The notes under the pieces were generated by a model. The model was not told the DNA's origin. It saw only the letters and a program-made list of their open reading frames with translations, and did no database searches. The position numbers were made by a program, and so were the translations under genes. From an uncultured Eubacteriales bacterium (GTDB taxonomy: Bacteria; Bacillota; Clostridia; Lachnospirales; Cellulosilyticaceae): DNA of 64,000 nt. This document shows positions 55,919-64,000 of this stretch, piece after piece. Location of the stretch: NCBI GenBank assembly GCA_900551325.1, contig URVM01000002.1:372001-436000 (forward strand), in the 5' to 3' direction. Numbering within the stretch: the stretch's first letter is position 1; each line of letters begins with the position of its first letter.

Positions 55919-56875
55919 TTATAATAAGTTTAAATACGCTCCGTAGCCTTCTTCTTCCATCTTATCTTTAGGAATAAACCTTAGTGCAGCAGAGTTGATA
56001 CAATATCTAAGCCCTCCCAGTTCACGTGGTCCATCTTCAAATACATGACCTAAATGACTATCAGCAAAACTACTTCTTATTTCTGTTCGGTACATACCAT
56101 GAGATCTATCTTCCTTTTCATAAACACTACTTGGTGTAATAGGTCTTGCAAATGCTGGCCACCCACATCCTGAATGAAATTTATCCTTCGATGAAAACAG
56201 TGGTTTACCACTAATAATATCTACATAAATACCTTCTTCATCATGTTCATAAAAAGCATTCCCATAAGGTGGCTCTGTCCCATTTTCTCTTGTTACCCTA
56301 TACTGAAGTGGTGTAAGTTTCTCCCTTAGTTCTTCTTCACTATAAGGTGACTTATGCCAGTGTTCATGTAAGAAATCTTTTCTTCCAGAGCCTTTATAAT
56401 AACGTTCATAGTAAAAAGGATTTTTCTTATAATAATCTTGGTGATAAGATTCTGCTGGGTAAAATTCTTCTGCTGGAACAATAGGTACTACAATAGGTTT
56501 ATCAAACAGCTTAGATTCCTCTAATTTTTCTTTATAAGCTGTAGCAGCCTCTCTTTGCTTTTCATCATGATAATAAATAGCTGTACGATAAGTCTCACCT
56601 CTATCATGGAACTGTCCATCAGGATCCGTTGGGTCAATACTTCTAAAGAAGATTTCTACTAATTCCCCATAAGGTAAGATGTCTTCATCATAAGTAATTT
56701 GTACAGCTTCTTGATGTCCTGTTTGGTGAGCACATACTTGTTCATAAGTAGGGTTGGCTACATGACCCCCTGTATACCCAGATTCAATTTTAATCACACC
56801 TGGATATTCATCAAAGGGCTTTACCATACACCAAAAACACCCTCCTGCAAAGGTAGCTTTCTTTACCTTATCCAT
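55919..56875 (-). CDS. msrAB: Peptide methionine sulfoxide reductase, MsrA-MsrB fusion
   Basis: 318 residues. The MsrA part starts TFAGGCFWCMVKPFDEYPG with the catalytic Cys13; the MsrB part (about 175-318) has GCGWPAFARPI, DSHLGHVFEDGP and the catalytic Cys in RYCINSAALRF. It repairs both S and R forms of methionine sulfoxide. The two zinc CxxC pairs of many MsrB proteins are absent. AGAAGGAAG precedes the ATG. It lies where a jetD gene would be expected behind jetC. Confidence 0.95.
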   Translation of the reverse strand: MDKVKKATFAGGCFWCMVKPFDEYPGVIKIESGYTGGHVANPTYEQVCAHQTGHQEAVQITYDEDILPYGELVEIFFRSIDPTDPDGQFHDRGETYRTAIYYHDEKQREAATAYKEKLEESKLFDKPIVVPIVPAEEFYPAESYHQDYYKKNPFYYERYYKGSGRKDFLHEHWHKSPYSEEELREKLTPLQYRVTRENGTEPPYGNAFYEHDEEGIYVDIISGKPLFSSKDKFHSGCGWPAFARPITPSSVYEKEDRSHGMYRTEIRSSFADSHLGHVFEDGPRELGGLRYCINSAALRFIPKDKMEEEGYGAYLNLL

Positions 56876-56941
56876 TTTCTCACTTCCTTCTAAACTTTTT
56901 GCTTAGTTTCTCCCAACTTAACAAAAGTATACTATAGTATT

Positions 56942-59900
56942 TTAATTAAATAAACTTAATTGATTACTTCCTAATATGCTAAGTGCCACTGGGTCATTAT
57001 CCATAAAGTAAGCTTTTTTAATTTCTTGTTCCTTAGAGAAAATAGATGTCTTTTGATCAAGTGTACTTCTTAATTTACAGCTATATACAATAGGGAAATA
57101 TCTTCTAATAAAGTCTCCTTCTGAATGGGCTGTAAGTGCAATAATTTGGAAACCAAGTTGTTTAGCAATGAAGAATACTGGCTCTAATACGTGTCCACTA
57201 GATGCCTTACCAAATGGGTTATCTAGTATAACTGCACGTCTTACTTTTTCTTCTTCACTTTGTATTCTTTGTTTCTTTTCTGCTAGATAGTTTAAGATAC
57301 CCAGATAAAGTGCCATGTTTTTACTCCATTTTTCTCCACCTGACCACTTGTTAGAAGTTTCCCAGGAGTACTTTTGGCTACTAATATCATTCATATTACT
57401 TACCTTACGGCATCTTATACGAATGGCATCATTGCCCATAACTACTTTAAGTAAGTTTTTAATCTTAAACTGCTCTTTAATATACTTCTTAATTTTTGGA
57501 ATATCTTCCTTACCTGTAGGGTCTAGGAAACTATCCCCTTCAATATCATCTAGTAAACTATAGATGTGTTTACGTATCTTTTCTTTTCCACTATCTTCTT
57601 GCCAGCTTGGAATGACAAACTCATAAATGTTTTTCCATCCCTCTTCTGTATTGACACGAGTGTTTTTTGGAATCTCTGAAAGTTCACTAGCTACTGTTTT
57701 TAAATAAGCATAAAGATGGATAATAAACTGTGAAATTTGTTGATCTTGATCTACTAAATCTCTTTCTAGAATAGTTAAAGTTTGATTAATACGCTCTACA
57801 ATGTTTTCTTTCCATACAATAAGTGCATCATAGCTTTGCTTCTGAGTAATGCCTTGTACAGCCATATTTCTAAGCTTACTATCTCTAATTTCTCTTTCAC
57901 AAAATAGCTTAAACTCTACTTGCTTATCTTCTACTCTTTTTTTGCCTGATTCAACACCTGATTTAAGTTCTTGTAAACTTTCAAGTAAGTTATTTACAAT
58001 CACTCTTATTTTTAATTCATATATGAATTCTTGCTCGATAGTTTCATCTAAAATACCTACTTTCACCTCAGGTGCACAGTAACCATAAAGCTCGTCTTTT
58101 TTATCCATTTGTTGCTTATGTTCTAAAATAGATTTAAGTTCACGCTCAAGGCCTGTTATTTGTTTAGATAAATATTTTTCTTTTTCTATAAGTTCATTTT
58201 GAATTCTTACTAGGCGTTCCTTATCTTGTACACTATGGCTATCCCAGTTAGTTACTCTACCATAAGCTTCTTCATAGCTAGCTTTTTTACTTTGATAATC
58301 TTGCTCCTTTTTATCAAAATCTGTTTTGATAGATTTAACTTTTTCATCTAGTGTATCTAAAGTTTTCTTAAGTTCTATCAGTTCTTCAGCTAAGTCCTCC
58401 ATTTCTTGTACAAAACTTTCTCTATAGGTAGGAATACTTTCTAAAGTTTCTTCCCTTTCTGCTGCTTCTTGATAAAAACTCTTTTCATTTTCTTCATATA
58501 CTTGTTGATTATGTTTCAGTAAGTTTTCGATTTCACTTCGGCCTTTTTGCTTATCACTTAAAGCTTCTTTTAACTGCTCTCTTTTATCTCTTAAATAGAC
58601 AATGTCTCCACTCGAATAGATTGGTCTTTCATCTTTTACTTCCTTATAAAGTACATCATCTTTTATACGGATTTGACTACTTCTTAAGGCATTATAATTT
58701 TCTTTAGCTTCTTCTAAGGCTTCTATAATATTCCTTAACTCATATTCTACCGCCTTAAGGCCAGCTTCTTCTTCTTTAATAGATTCTTGAAGAATTTTTA
58801 TACGTCCTTCTTCCCCATCACATTCTTCTTGAATGGTTAAGTACTGAGTAGCCTTTTCAACATAAGTTTGTAATCTACTTCTTTCTTCTGTTTCTTTTCT
58901 AAGTGTCTCACTAGTTAATCTAGCCTCTTTTTGATTTTGTAAAAGCTTAGCCTTAGATTCTTCAATAGTTCTTGTAAGCTCTTGTGCTTGTCTTTTTAGA
59001 CTATCACTTTCTTCTCTTAAGCTAGCGTACTTTTCATGAGGATATAACTCTAAAAAGTTAGTCACCTTATCTAAAGTTTGCTCTATTTCACGTAAATCTT
59101 TTTCTTTTTGTCTACGGAAATGAGTAGCTTCTTCTAAAGCTTTACTTGCTTCCTTTTTATGCTCACTAAACAATGCTGTCTGCATGTTTTCACTCCAAGT
59201 AGTTGGATAAATAAGGTTTTGTACTACTTCTTCTTGTTCTAGAAGTGCTCTTGCCTCACTTAGTGTTACAACACCTACTGGATAACTCATATGCATACTC
59301 TGTTCTTCTAGAAGCCCTATAAGTTGGTCTTTATACTCATCAGCTACTACTACAACCTGTGTCCATTTTGGATACTTATACATCTTTTCTTTAAGTGTCT
59401 TATCTTCTAGGTTTGCAATAAATGCTGTTCCAGTTTGTAAGAAGCTAAATTGATTCATCCACTTTTCTACCCAGATTTCTAGAAGTGGTTCAGCTGTGAA
59501 AAAGTCATGACTTTCATAGTTTTCTAGAAAGTGTGCATGACGTCTTTCAAGTAAAAGGGCCTCTTCTTTTTCCCTTGTTGCCTTTTCTATTTGTTCTTCT
59601 AAAGCTGTGATTACTTGTTGTGGTTTTAAATAAATAGAAGATAAATGATTAAATACTGGAAGAGTTTCCTTCACTACTTGGATAACCTTTTCATGAGCAG
59701 TTTCAAGTTGTCCAATATATATATTTATTTTGCTTGTTTCTTCTAATACTTTTGTATGAGCTTTTGTACTTTCACCAATAAGTTGATTCACCGCTTCTTG
59801 CTCTTCTTCTAACATTTTTAAGTTTGTAGTAAGCCTAGACTTATTGGCCTCAATCTCTTTAATACGCTCTTTCCATTTTACTTCTTGGCCTTCTATATCT

Positions 59901-61366
59901 TCATTCGCACCTTGAGCCATAAGCATCATCTTAATTTGGTCTTTTTGACTTTTTTGATGTTCTAGCTTACCAATACGCTTACTTGCATCACTTCTAAGGT
60001 TTTGTATTCTTTCATTATAGGCCTTTTTCTTTTCTTCTTCTTCTTTTTGCTCATCTTGGTAACGCTCTTTTTCTCTTTCTGAGTGACCAAGTTCTCTTTC
60101 AATCTCTGCTAATTGCTCTTTAAAGTAGCCACTTATTTGTCCACTATTTTCTTCTAAAGCTTCTTTTAGTGATTCTACTTCTGATTCTTCATCAAGTTGT
60201 GCCAGTTGTTCTTCATATACCTTAATACGAGATTTGGCTTCATTCATAGTATTTTGAAATCTAGAAAGCTTTAAGGCATGACGTCTTTTTTCTTTTTCTT
60301 CTTTTTTATCTTTTGCTTTTTCGTAGATTTCTTTTTCATTTTTATAACTTAATTTTGCTTCTTCTAAGGCTTCTTTTGCACCCACTACTTCAATAAATGC
60401 TGTTTCTTGCTGTAGTGTTCTTTTCTTATTCTCTACTTGTTTTTTGTCTATATCATAAGCTTGAAGCTTTTCTTTTGTCTCTACTTCTTTACGTTCAATA
60501 AGTTGCCAAAGTGCTTTTGCCTCTTCTTTTTTAGCTTCATAATCTTTAACCTTTTGGTTATAAGCACTAAAACTTGTAACATAAGCCTCTATTTCAGTTT
60601 TTATCTTTTCACTTTCTCTAATACTACGTTCTAGCTGCTTATGTTTATTAAAATGCTCTCTTTGACTTTCAAAAGTTCCTGCAAATTCTTTTGTACCTTC
60701 ACCTACTAAACCTTCTTCAACTGTTGGTAAAAGCAATTTTTCTACTAAATCAGAAGTGGTTTTACAGCCATCAAAGAAAGCCTCTACAGAACCTTCTCCA
60801 CCATTTATAACTGTAATACTACGCCATTCTTCTGGAATGATTTGAAAGTTTTCTTCAATATACTGATGAAACTCTTTCGTTGTAGCAAAGCTTTTAGCTT
60901 TCATATGTTCTCTACTCATCTTTTGGTAGTATTCATTCATTTCTACCCTTGTAGCTGCACGTATACCTTCTCCTTCTTCTCTTGTAAAAGGTAGGTTCTC
61001 AATACACTCCTTATCTTCTACACCATATTCATAAGCGTATTTATAAGATCTTAATTCATTATTTTGTGTATAAAGTGTGACAGCTGTTAAAGCATAACGT
61101 CTTGGTTTTTCACTAATAATCCATTCAATGGCAATATGTGCAGCATTTCCTTCTAATACAAAAGTTTCTTTTGCCTTACGTTCACCTAGATCCGTATGTG
61201 GTAAAACAGCTTGTAGTGCTGCTTGAATAAAAACTGTTTTCCCACCACCGTTTTCAAGCAAAATAGCTGTATTATGTCCTGCACATGTAAATATTTCATC
61301 ATTATATCGTTTTGCGCCATTTTCATAAATTACATTTGTATATCTCATTTTAGAAATTGATGCCAT
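56942..61366 (-). CDS. jetC: SMC-like ATPase JetC (Wadjet/MukB-like condensin)
   Basis: 1474 residues. Walker A LENGGGKTV at 38-45, long coiled coils (about 230-600 and 760-1150), a central hinge-like region near 640-740, the ABC signature KWSGGEKWSKNMAL near 1342, Walker B VILDNPFGKASSG near 1380 (Asn follows the Asp where SMC proteins have Glu), and the switch His in LTAHSEGD near 1414. With JetA and JetB it should form a loop-extruding complex that acts on circular plasmid DNA. The chain ends NQLSLFN, which holds the clamp-binding consensus QLSLF. AGAGGA lies nine bases before the ATG. Confidence 0.88.
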   Translation of the reverse strand: MASISKMRYTNVIYENGAKRYNDEIFTCAGHNTAILLENGGGKTVFIQAALQAVLPHTDLGERKAKETFVLEGNAAHIAIEWIISEKPRRYALTAVTLYTQNNELRSYKYAYEYGVEDKECIENLPFTREEGEGIRAATRVEMNEYYQKMSREHMKAKSFATTKEFHQYIEENFQIIPEEWRSITVINGGEGSVEAFFDGCKTTSDLVEKLLLPTVEEGLVGEGTKEFAGTFESQREHFNKHKQLERSIRESEKIKTEIEAYVTSFSAYNQKVKDYEAKKEEAKALWQLIERKEVETKEKLQAYDIDKKQVENKKRTLQQETAFIEVVGAKEALEEAKLSYKNEKEIYEKAKDKKEEKEKRRHALKLSRFQNTMNEAKSRIKVYEEQLAQLDEESEVESLKEALEENSGQISGYFKEQLAEIERELGHSEREKERYQDEQKEEEEKKKAYNERIQNLRSDASKRIGKLEHQKSQKDQIKMMLMAQGANEDIEGQEVKWKERIKEIEANKSRLTTNLKMLEEEQEAVNQLIGESTKAHTKVLEETSKINIYIGQLETAHEKVIQVVKETLPVFNHLSSIYLKPQQVITALEEQIEKATREKEEALLLERRHAHFLENYESHDFFTAEPLLEIWVEKWMNQFSFLQTGTAFIANLEDKTLKEKMYKYPKWTQVVVVADEYKDQLIGLLEEQSMHMSYPVGVVTLSEARALLEQEEVVQNLIYPTTWSENMQTALFSEHKKEASKALEEATHFRRQKEKDLREIEQTLDKVTNFLELYPHEKYASLREESDSLKRQAQELTRTIEESKAKLLQNQKEARLTSETLRKETEERSRLQTYVEKATQYLTIQEECDGEEGRIKILQESIKEEEAGLKAVEYELRNIIEALEEAKENYNALRSSQIRIKDDVLYKEVKDERPIYSSGDIVYLRDKREQLKEALSDKQKGRSEIENLLKHNQQVYEENEKSFYQEAAEREETLESIPTYRESFVQEMEDLAEELIELKKTLDTLDEKVKSIKTDFDKKEQDYQSKKASYEEAYGRVTNWDSHSVQDKERLVRIQNELIEKEKYLSKQITGLERELKSILEHKQQMDKKDELYGYCAPEVKVGILDETIEQEFIYELKIRVIVNNLLESLQELKSGVESGKKRVEDKQVEFKLFCEREIRDSKLRNMAVQGITQKQSYDALIVWKENIVERINQTLTILERDLVDQDQQISQFIIHLYAYLKTVASELSEIPKNTRVNTEEGWKNIYEFVIPSWQEDSGKEKIRKHIYSLLDDIEGDSFLDPTGKEDIPKIKKYIKEQFKIKNLLKVVMGNDAIRIRCRKVSNMNDISSQKYSWETSNKWSGGEKWSKNMALYLGILNYLAEKKQRIQSEEEKVRRAVILDNPFGKASSGHVLEPVFFIAKQLGFQIIALTAHSEGDFIRRYFPIVYSCKLRSTLDQKTSIFSKEQEIKKAYFMDNDPVALSILGSNQLSLFN

Positions 61367-61384
61367 TTATTTTGTTCCTCTTTT

Positions 61385-62101
61385 CTAGCTATACTGATAA
61401 ATAAAATCTAGTAATCCTCTGTTATATTCATAGTCCATATAATAACGCTGAATAATTACCTTAGTCTTTTGGGTAATTTCTATCTCATCGTTACCAATAT
61501 CTTTAATCATATCTTGCTTTTCTAAAAACTGCTTTGTCATATTTAAAAAGCTTACACGACTTGTAGTAACACCTACTAATTTTTTAGCTTTTTCTTTTAC
61601 ATCATCTAGTGCTAACCATTTTTCTAAAATCTTTGTCCAGTTATATTCTTGCTCTTCTTCTATTTTTTGTAGCACTTCTTTATCTATTTGATTAAGAGCA
61701 TCCATTCTTGTATTTACCGCTTCTAACCATTCTTCCATACTAATGAAAACTCTAGTAGGTTCTTTTGTTTGATAACTATTATAAAACTCTCCAAGTAAAA
61801 TAATAGTTGCCACATACATTAAATAAATGTCTAGGTTGGTTGCATTATTAGACAGATATAATTTTTTTATCGTTTCATTACTCATATGGAAAGGTGAACT
61901 ATTTGCAATAGGTACTAAGTACACCTGTTCACCTGCAATAATAATAGTTGCATGATCTTCTCCTGCAAACTGATTCATCAACTCTTCTATATGTTCTTGT
62001 CTTGTATAGGCACGCATATCACCTAAGGCCACAGAGCCTTCTACTGCTAACCTACTATAAAGCTTATATGCTTCTAAAATTTCTTCCTTTCTATAGTCCA
62101 T
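61385..62101 (-). CDS. jetB: JetB, MukE-like subunit (DUF6063-type)
   Basis: About 238 residues, alpha-helical with winged-helix character (EEILEAYKLYSRLAVEGSVALG; later VEITQKTKVIIQRYYMDYEYNRGLL-like stretches). Size and place between the JetA and JetC genes identify it as the MukE-like partner that bridges kleisin and SMC. ATG 62101 has GAAGG eight bases before it; ATG 62107 and GTG 62110 are alternatives. It overlaps the jetA end by 11 bases. Confidence 0.75.
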   Translation of the reverse strand: MDYRKEEILEAYKLYSRLAVEGSVALGDMRAYTRQEHIEELMNQFAGEDHATIIIAGEQVYLVPIANSSPFHMSNETIKKLYLSNNATNLDIYLMYVATIILLGEFYNSYQTKEPTRVFISMEEWLEAVNTRMDALNQIDKEVLQKIEEEQEYNWTKILEKWLALDDVKEKAKKLVGVTTSRVSFLNMTKQFLEKQDMIKDIGNDEIEITQKTKVIIQRYYMDYEYNRGLLDFIYQYS

Positions 62102-63608
62102 GTCCATCACCTTCTTTACGTTCCATTGTTAAATCAATAAGCATATTTTTAATTTCAAAACGAGGTACCTTTTGTACACTGCCTTTATATTCCATTACTT
62201 TCATATGATTAGTTATACCACCTAAGGCTTCTTTTACACCATTTAGTAAACTTTCTTCCTCTAAATAATCAAAGGCAATGGGTGACTTTTGATGTAAAAT
62301 AATCCATAAATCATAAAAAAGTCTTTCTTCTAACCACTCTGGTCTTTCTTCTTCTATATAATTACAAATCTCATCTAAAGTTAAGACTTCCCTTTCTTCA
62401 AATAAAGGTCTAAGACTACTCATAATTTGTTTAAAGTATTCACCAATAGTAGATTTGCGCTTATTTATTTCTTCTTCTGTTGCCCCATTTAAAAAGGCCT
62501 TACCCTTATCTTCCTCGCCCACTTTTTCCATACGCTGCTTATAAAACACACTTAGTGGATGCCATATCTTAGCTCTTTCTAAAGTTAAAAATGGTTCCAT
62601 AAAAGTTTGACTTGTATGAAGTGGCATAGGTCTACCCATTAGTGGTTCTACAATTTCTTGTTGGAAGTTAAAACTATCGATACCAATATAATAAAGTGAT
62701 TGTTGAGCCGCATCTAGTGCGTGAGTCCTTAGAGCAATGGTCTCTTGTAAAAGCTTACTATGCTCATGGTGCACTTCTTCTAATCTATTGCGTATTTTTA
62801 AGATAAGTTCATAAGCTTTTTTATCTTTTTCATTATCTAGATGATACTTAAGACTATCTTTTGTTAATCTTACAAACTCTTGAAGCTCTTCGAACTCTTC
62901 ATTTTCACGAACAAGTCTTAGGTTAATATCTTCTATAAGCTTCTTATACCTTGTGTAAGTTTCTTCTGACACAATACTTCTACTTACTTCATGTTTAATC
63001 TTAGCTAAACGCTCTGTCAGTGCCTCAGCTGATAAATCCATCTCATCTAATTGTCTAAGGGAACCAACAAACTCACCTTTTTCTAACTGTTTACGAAGCA
63101 ATAACTGATTGATAGAGATTTGGAACTCACTAAAGTATTCCTTACTTGAAAAAATAAGCTCTAAGCCCTGTTCATCTAAAGCATAATACTGGGTATTTGA
63201 CTTTAAATCTGAACGGGCTGCTTTTAAAATAGAGTAATAAACAGTTTCTTCTTGCCCTGTCTCCCAGTTATAAAAACTTCTACTCCCTCTTTTACCATTA
63301 GAAGGTCTATAGACTTCTATAATTTCTCTAGCTAAAGATTCAAAACCTGTATAATCTAGTATGATTTTTTCATGGCATACTTCTTGTAAAAATAATGCCA
63401 ACTCCTTTACACCACAAGTTTTATTACGCATAATCATATTTTCAAAGAAAAATAATAAGGTGAGCATACCTAGTTCATAATAAGGAATATCTTGCCCCGC
63501 CTTGTCTTTTCCTTTCTTTCTATCTAAACGATATAATGGCTCATAAATAGCAAGCCTTTTCATACGCTCGCCAAATTGATCCACTACACTTCTTGCCTCT
63601 ATATTCAT
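62091..63608 (-). CDS. jetA: JetA, MukF-like kleisin (Wadjet type III JetA family)
   Basis: 505 residues, mostly helical. The N-terminus (NIEARSVVDQFGERMKRLAIYEPLYRLDR) and general plan match JetA proteins of clostridial Wadjet systems, kleisins that link the two SMC heads. ATG 63608 has GGAGG eight bases upstream; the TTG at 63623 contains that site. A TATAAT -10 on the minus strand (63652-63657) suggests a promoter, with no clear -35. First gene of the operon. Confidence 0.78.
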   Translation of the reverse strand: MNIEARSVVDQFGERMKRLAIYEPLYRLDRKKGKDKAGQDIPYYELGMLTLLFFFENMIMRNKTCGVKELALFLQEVCHEKIILDYTGFESLAREIIEVYRPSNGKRGSRSFYNWETGQEETVYYSILKAARSDLKSNTQYYALDEQGLELIFSSKEYFSEFQISINQLLLRKQLEKGEFVGSLRQLDEMDLSAEALTERLAKIKHEVSRSIVSEETYTRYKKLIEDINLRLVRENEEFEELQEFVRLTKDSLKYHLDNEKDKKAYELILKIRNRLEEVHHEHSKLLQETIALRTHALDAAQQSLYYIGIDSFNFQQEIVEPLMGRPMPLHTSQTFMEPFLTLERAKIWHPLSVFYKQRMEKVGEEDKGKAFLNGATEEEINKRKSTIGEYFKQIMSSLRPLFEEREVLTLDEICNYIEEERPEWLEERLFYDLWIILHQKSPIAFDYLEEESLLNGVKEALGGITNHMKVMEYKGSVQKVPRFEIKNMLIDLTMERKEGDGHGL

Positions 63609-63739
63609 TCTAGCTGCCTCCAAAAGTCTAGTTATAAAACCTATTTACTCCATTATACTATAACTTTACATAAAGTAAGCATAGTAAAACTAGGTTTTCT
63701 TCTATTAAAAATATTACAATATATTCTTAATTAATAAAC

Positions 63740-63787
63740 AAAAGGTCTATAATACTAGCGTAAAATCACTAGTATTATAGACCTTTT
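63740..63787. terminator. Perfect 19-bp hairpin upstream of jetA
   Basis: AAAAGGTCTATAATACTAG and its exact reverse complement enclose ten bases. On the minus strand TTTTGTTTATT follows, so it likely ends a minus-strand transcript coming from beyond the right edge. Confidence 0.75.
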
Positions 63788-63911
63788 ACTTTATACTTCT
63801 ATTTATGCTTTTATTTATGGATTTATTTATATATTTATTTATCCATATAACTCATATTTAATCATTGATACCTTATACTTAATATCTAATATTCCATATT
63901 AACTATAAATC

Positions 63912-64000
63912 TTAACCAATAAATTTTTTCCTACTAATGCCTTTTTGCTTTATACGTTTATTTGTACTTTCTCCTAAAAGGGTATAAATTACTGAGCATA
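63912..64000 (-). CDS. Possible C-terminal end of a gene cut by the window edge
   Basis: One minus-strand frame is open from the edge to TAA at 63912-63914; it ends ...LLGESTNKRIKQKGISRKKFIG, a basic tail that looks protein-like. The other frames stop early. The strong hairpin 125 bases downstream would suit its terminator. Only 29 codons are visible, so no family can be named and it may be chance. Confidence 0.35.
   Translation of the reverse strand, partial: CSVIYTLLGESTNKRIKQKGISRKKFIG

Noticed and set aside
63788..63911. TTTAT-rich stretch as a tandem repeat
   Set aside because: The ATTTAT copies are irregular in spacing and look like ordinary AT-rich drift.

Overview
The window reads as chromosome of a low-GC Gram-positive Clostridia, most likely Lachnospirales (a Cellulosilyticum-like species would fit). 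This rests on the AT-rich composition, strong GGAGG-type ribosome binding sites, Firmicutes-type families (MutS2, YhaM, PyrK/PyrD type 1B, short HisG with HisZ, a JetA/B/C condensin of clostridial type) and lipoprotein-rich surface genes. Genus level is an inference from gene content only. No tRNA, rRNA, CRISPR array, insertion sequence or complete prophage is visible. Most genes lie on the minus strand.

Layout: (1) 132-7661 is an accessory defence block: a membrane protein, an Mrr-like nuclease and a three-gene restriction-modification cassette whose methyltransferase is split over two genes and partly repeated at the end of a GIY-YIG/helicase protein. (2) 8190-11510 is an operon of yhaM, two overlapping genes that together make a membrane-bound Cas4/RecB-like nuclease, a small gene, and rlmD. 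(3) 11643-19190 is housekeeping: htrA with a two-component system, mutS2, an NlpC/P60 hydrolase, trmL. (4) A GH20 hexosaminidase gene at 19281-21161 is bracketed by a 20-bp direct repeat, one copy of which is the 3' end of hisIE. (5) 21385-29227 is a complete hisZGDCBHAF-IE operon with a clear promoter. (6) 29450-30802 holds an acetyltransferase and an FMN-binding-like lipoprotein, with an array of eight 10-bp units at the lipoprotein stop codon.

(7) 30998-40113 is the pyrBCF-carAB-pyrKD operon, which makes UMP precursors. Its leader has a consensus promoter, a PyrR-type RNA site that overlaps the ribosome binding site of a 31-codon leader ORF, and a terminator just before pyrB. (8) 40476-44658: a phosphoglycolate-phosphatase-like gene and a carbohydrate ABC importer (binding protein plus two permeases, no ATPase). 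(9) 44696-52327: a gpsA-like gene, a Gate-domain membrane protein, and the late cobalamin genes cobT, cobS, cobC, cobD and cbiB without cobU, plus an M55 peptidase. (10) 52473-56875: pepF, a CorA-like transporter, msrAB. (11) 56942-63608: a Wadjet type III-like jetA-jetB-jetC operon without an adjacent jetD; JetC ends in a perfect beta-clamp-binding pentapeptide. The right edge cuts a possible gene end.

The most unusual items are the pyr leader design, the split membrane nuclease, the JetABC operon lacking JetD with its clamp motif, the permuted methyltransferase pieces, and the repeat-flanked GH20 gene.
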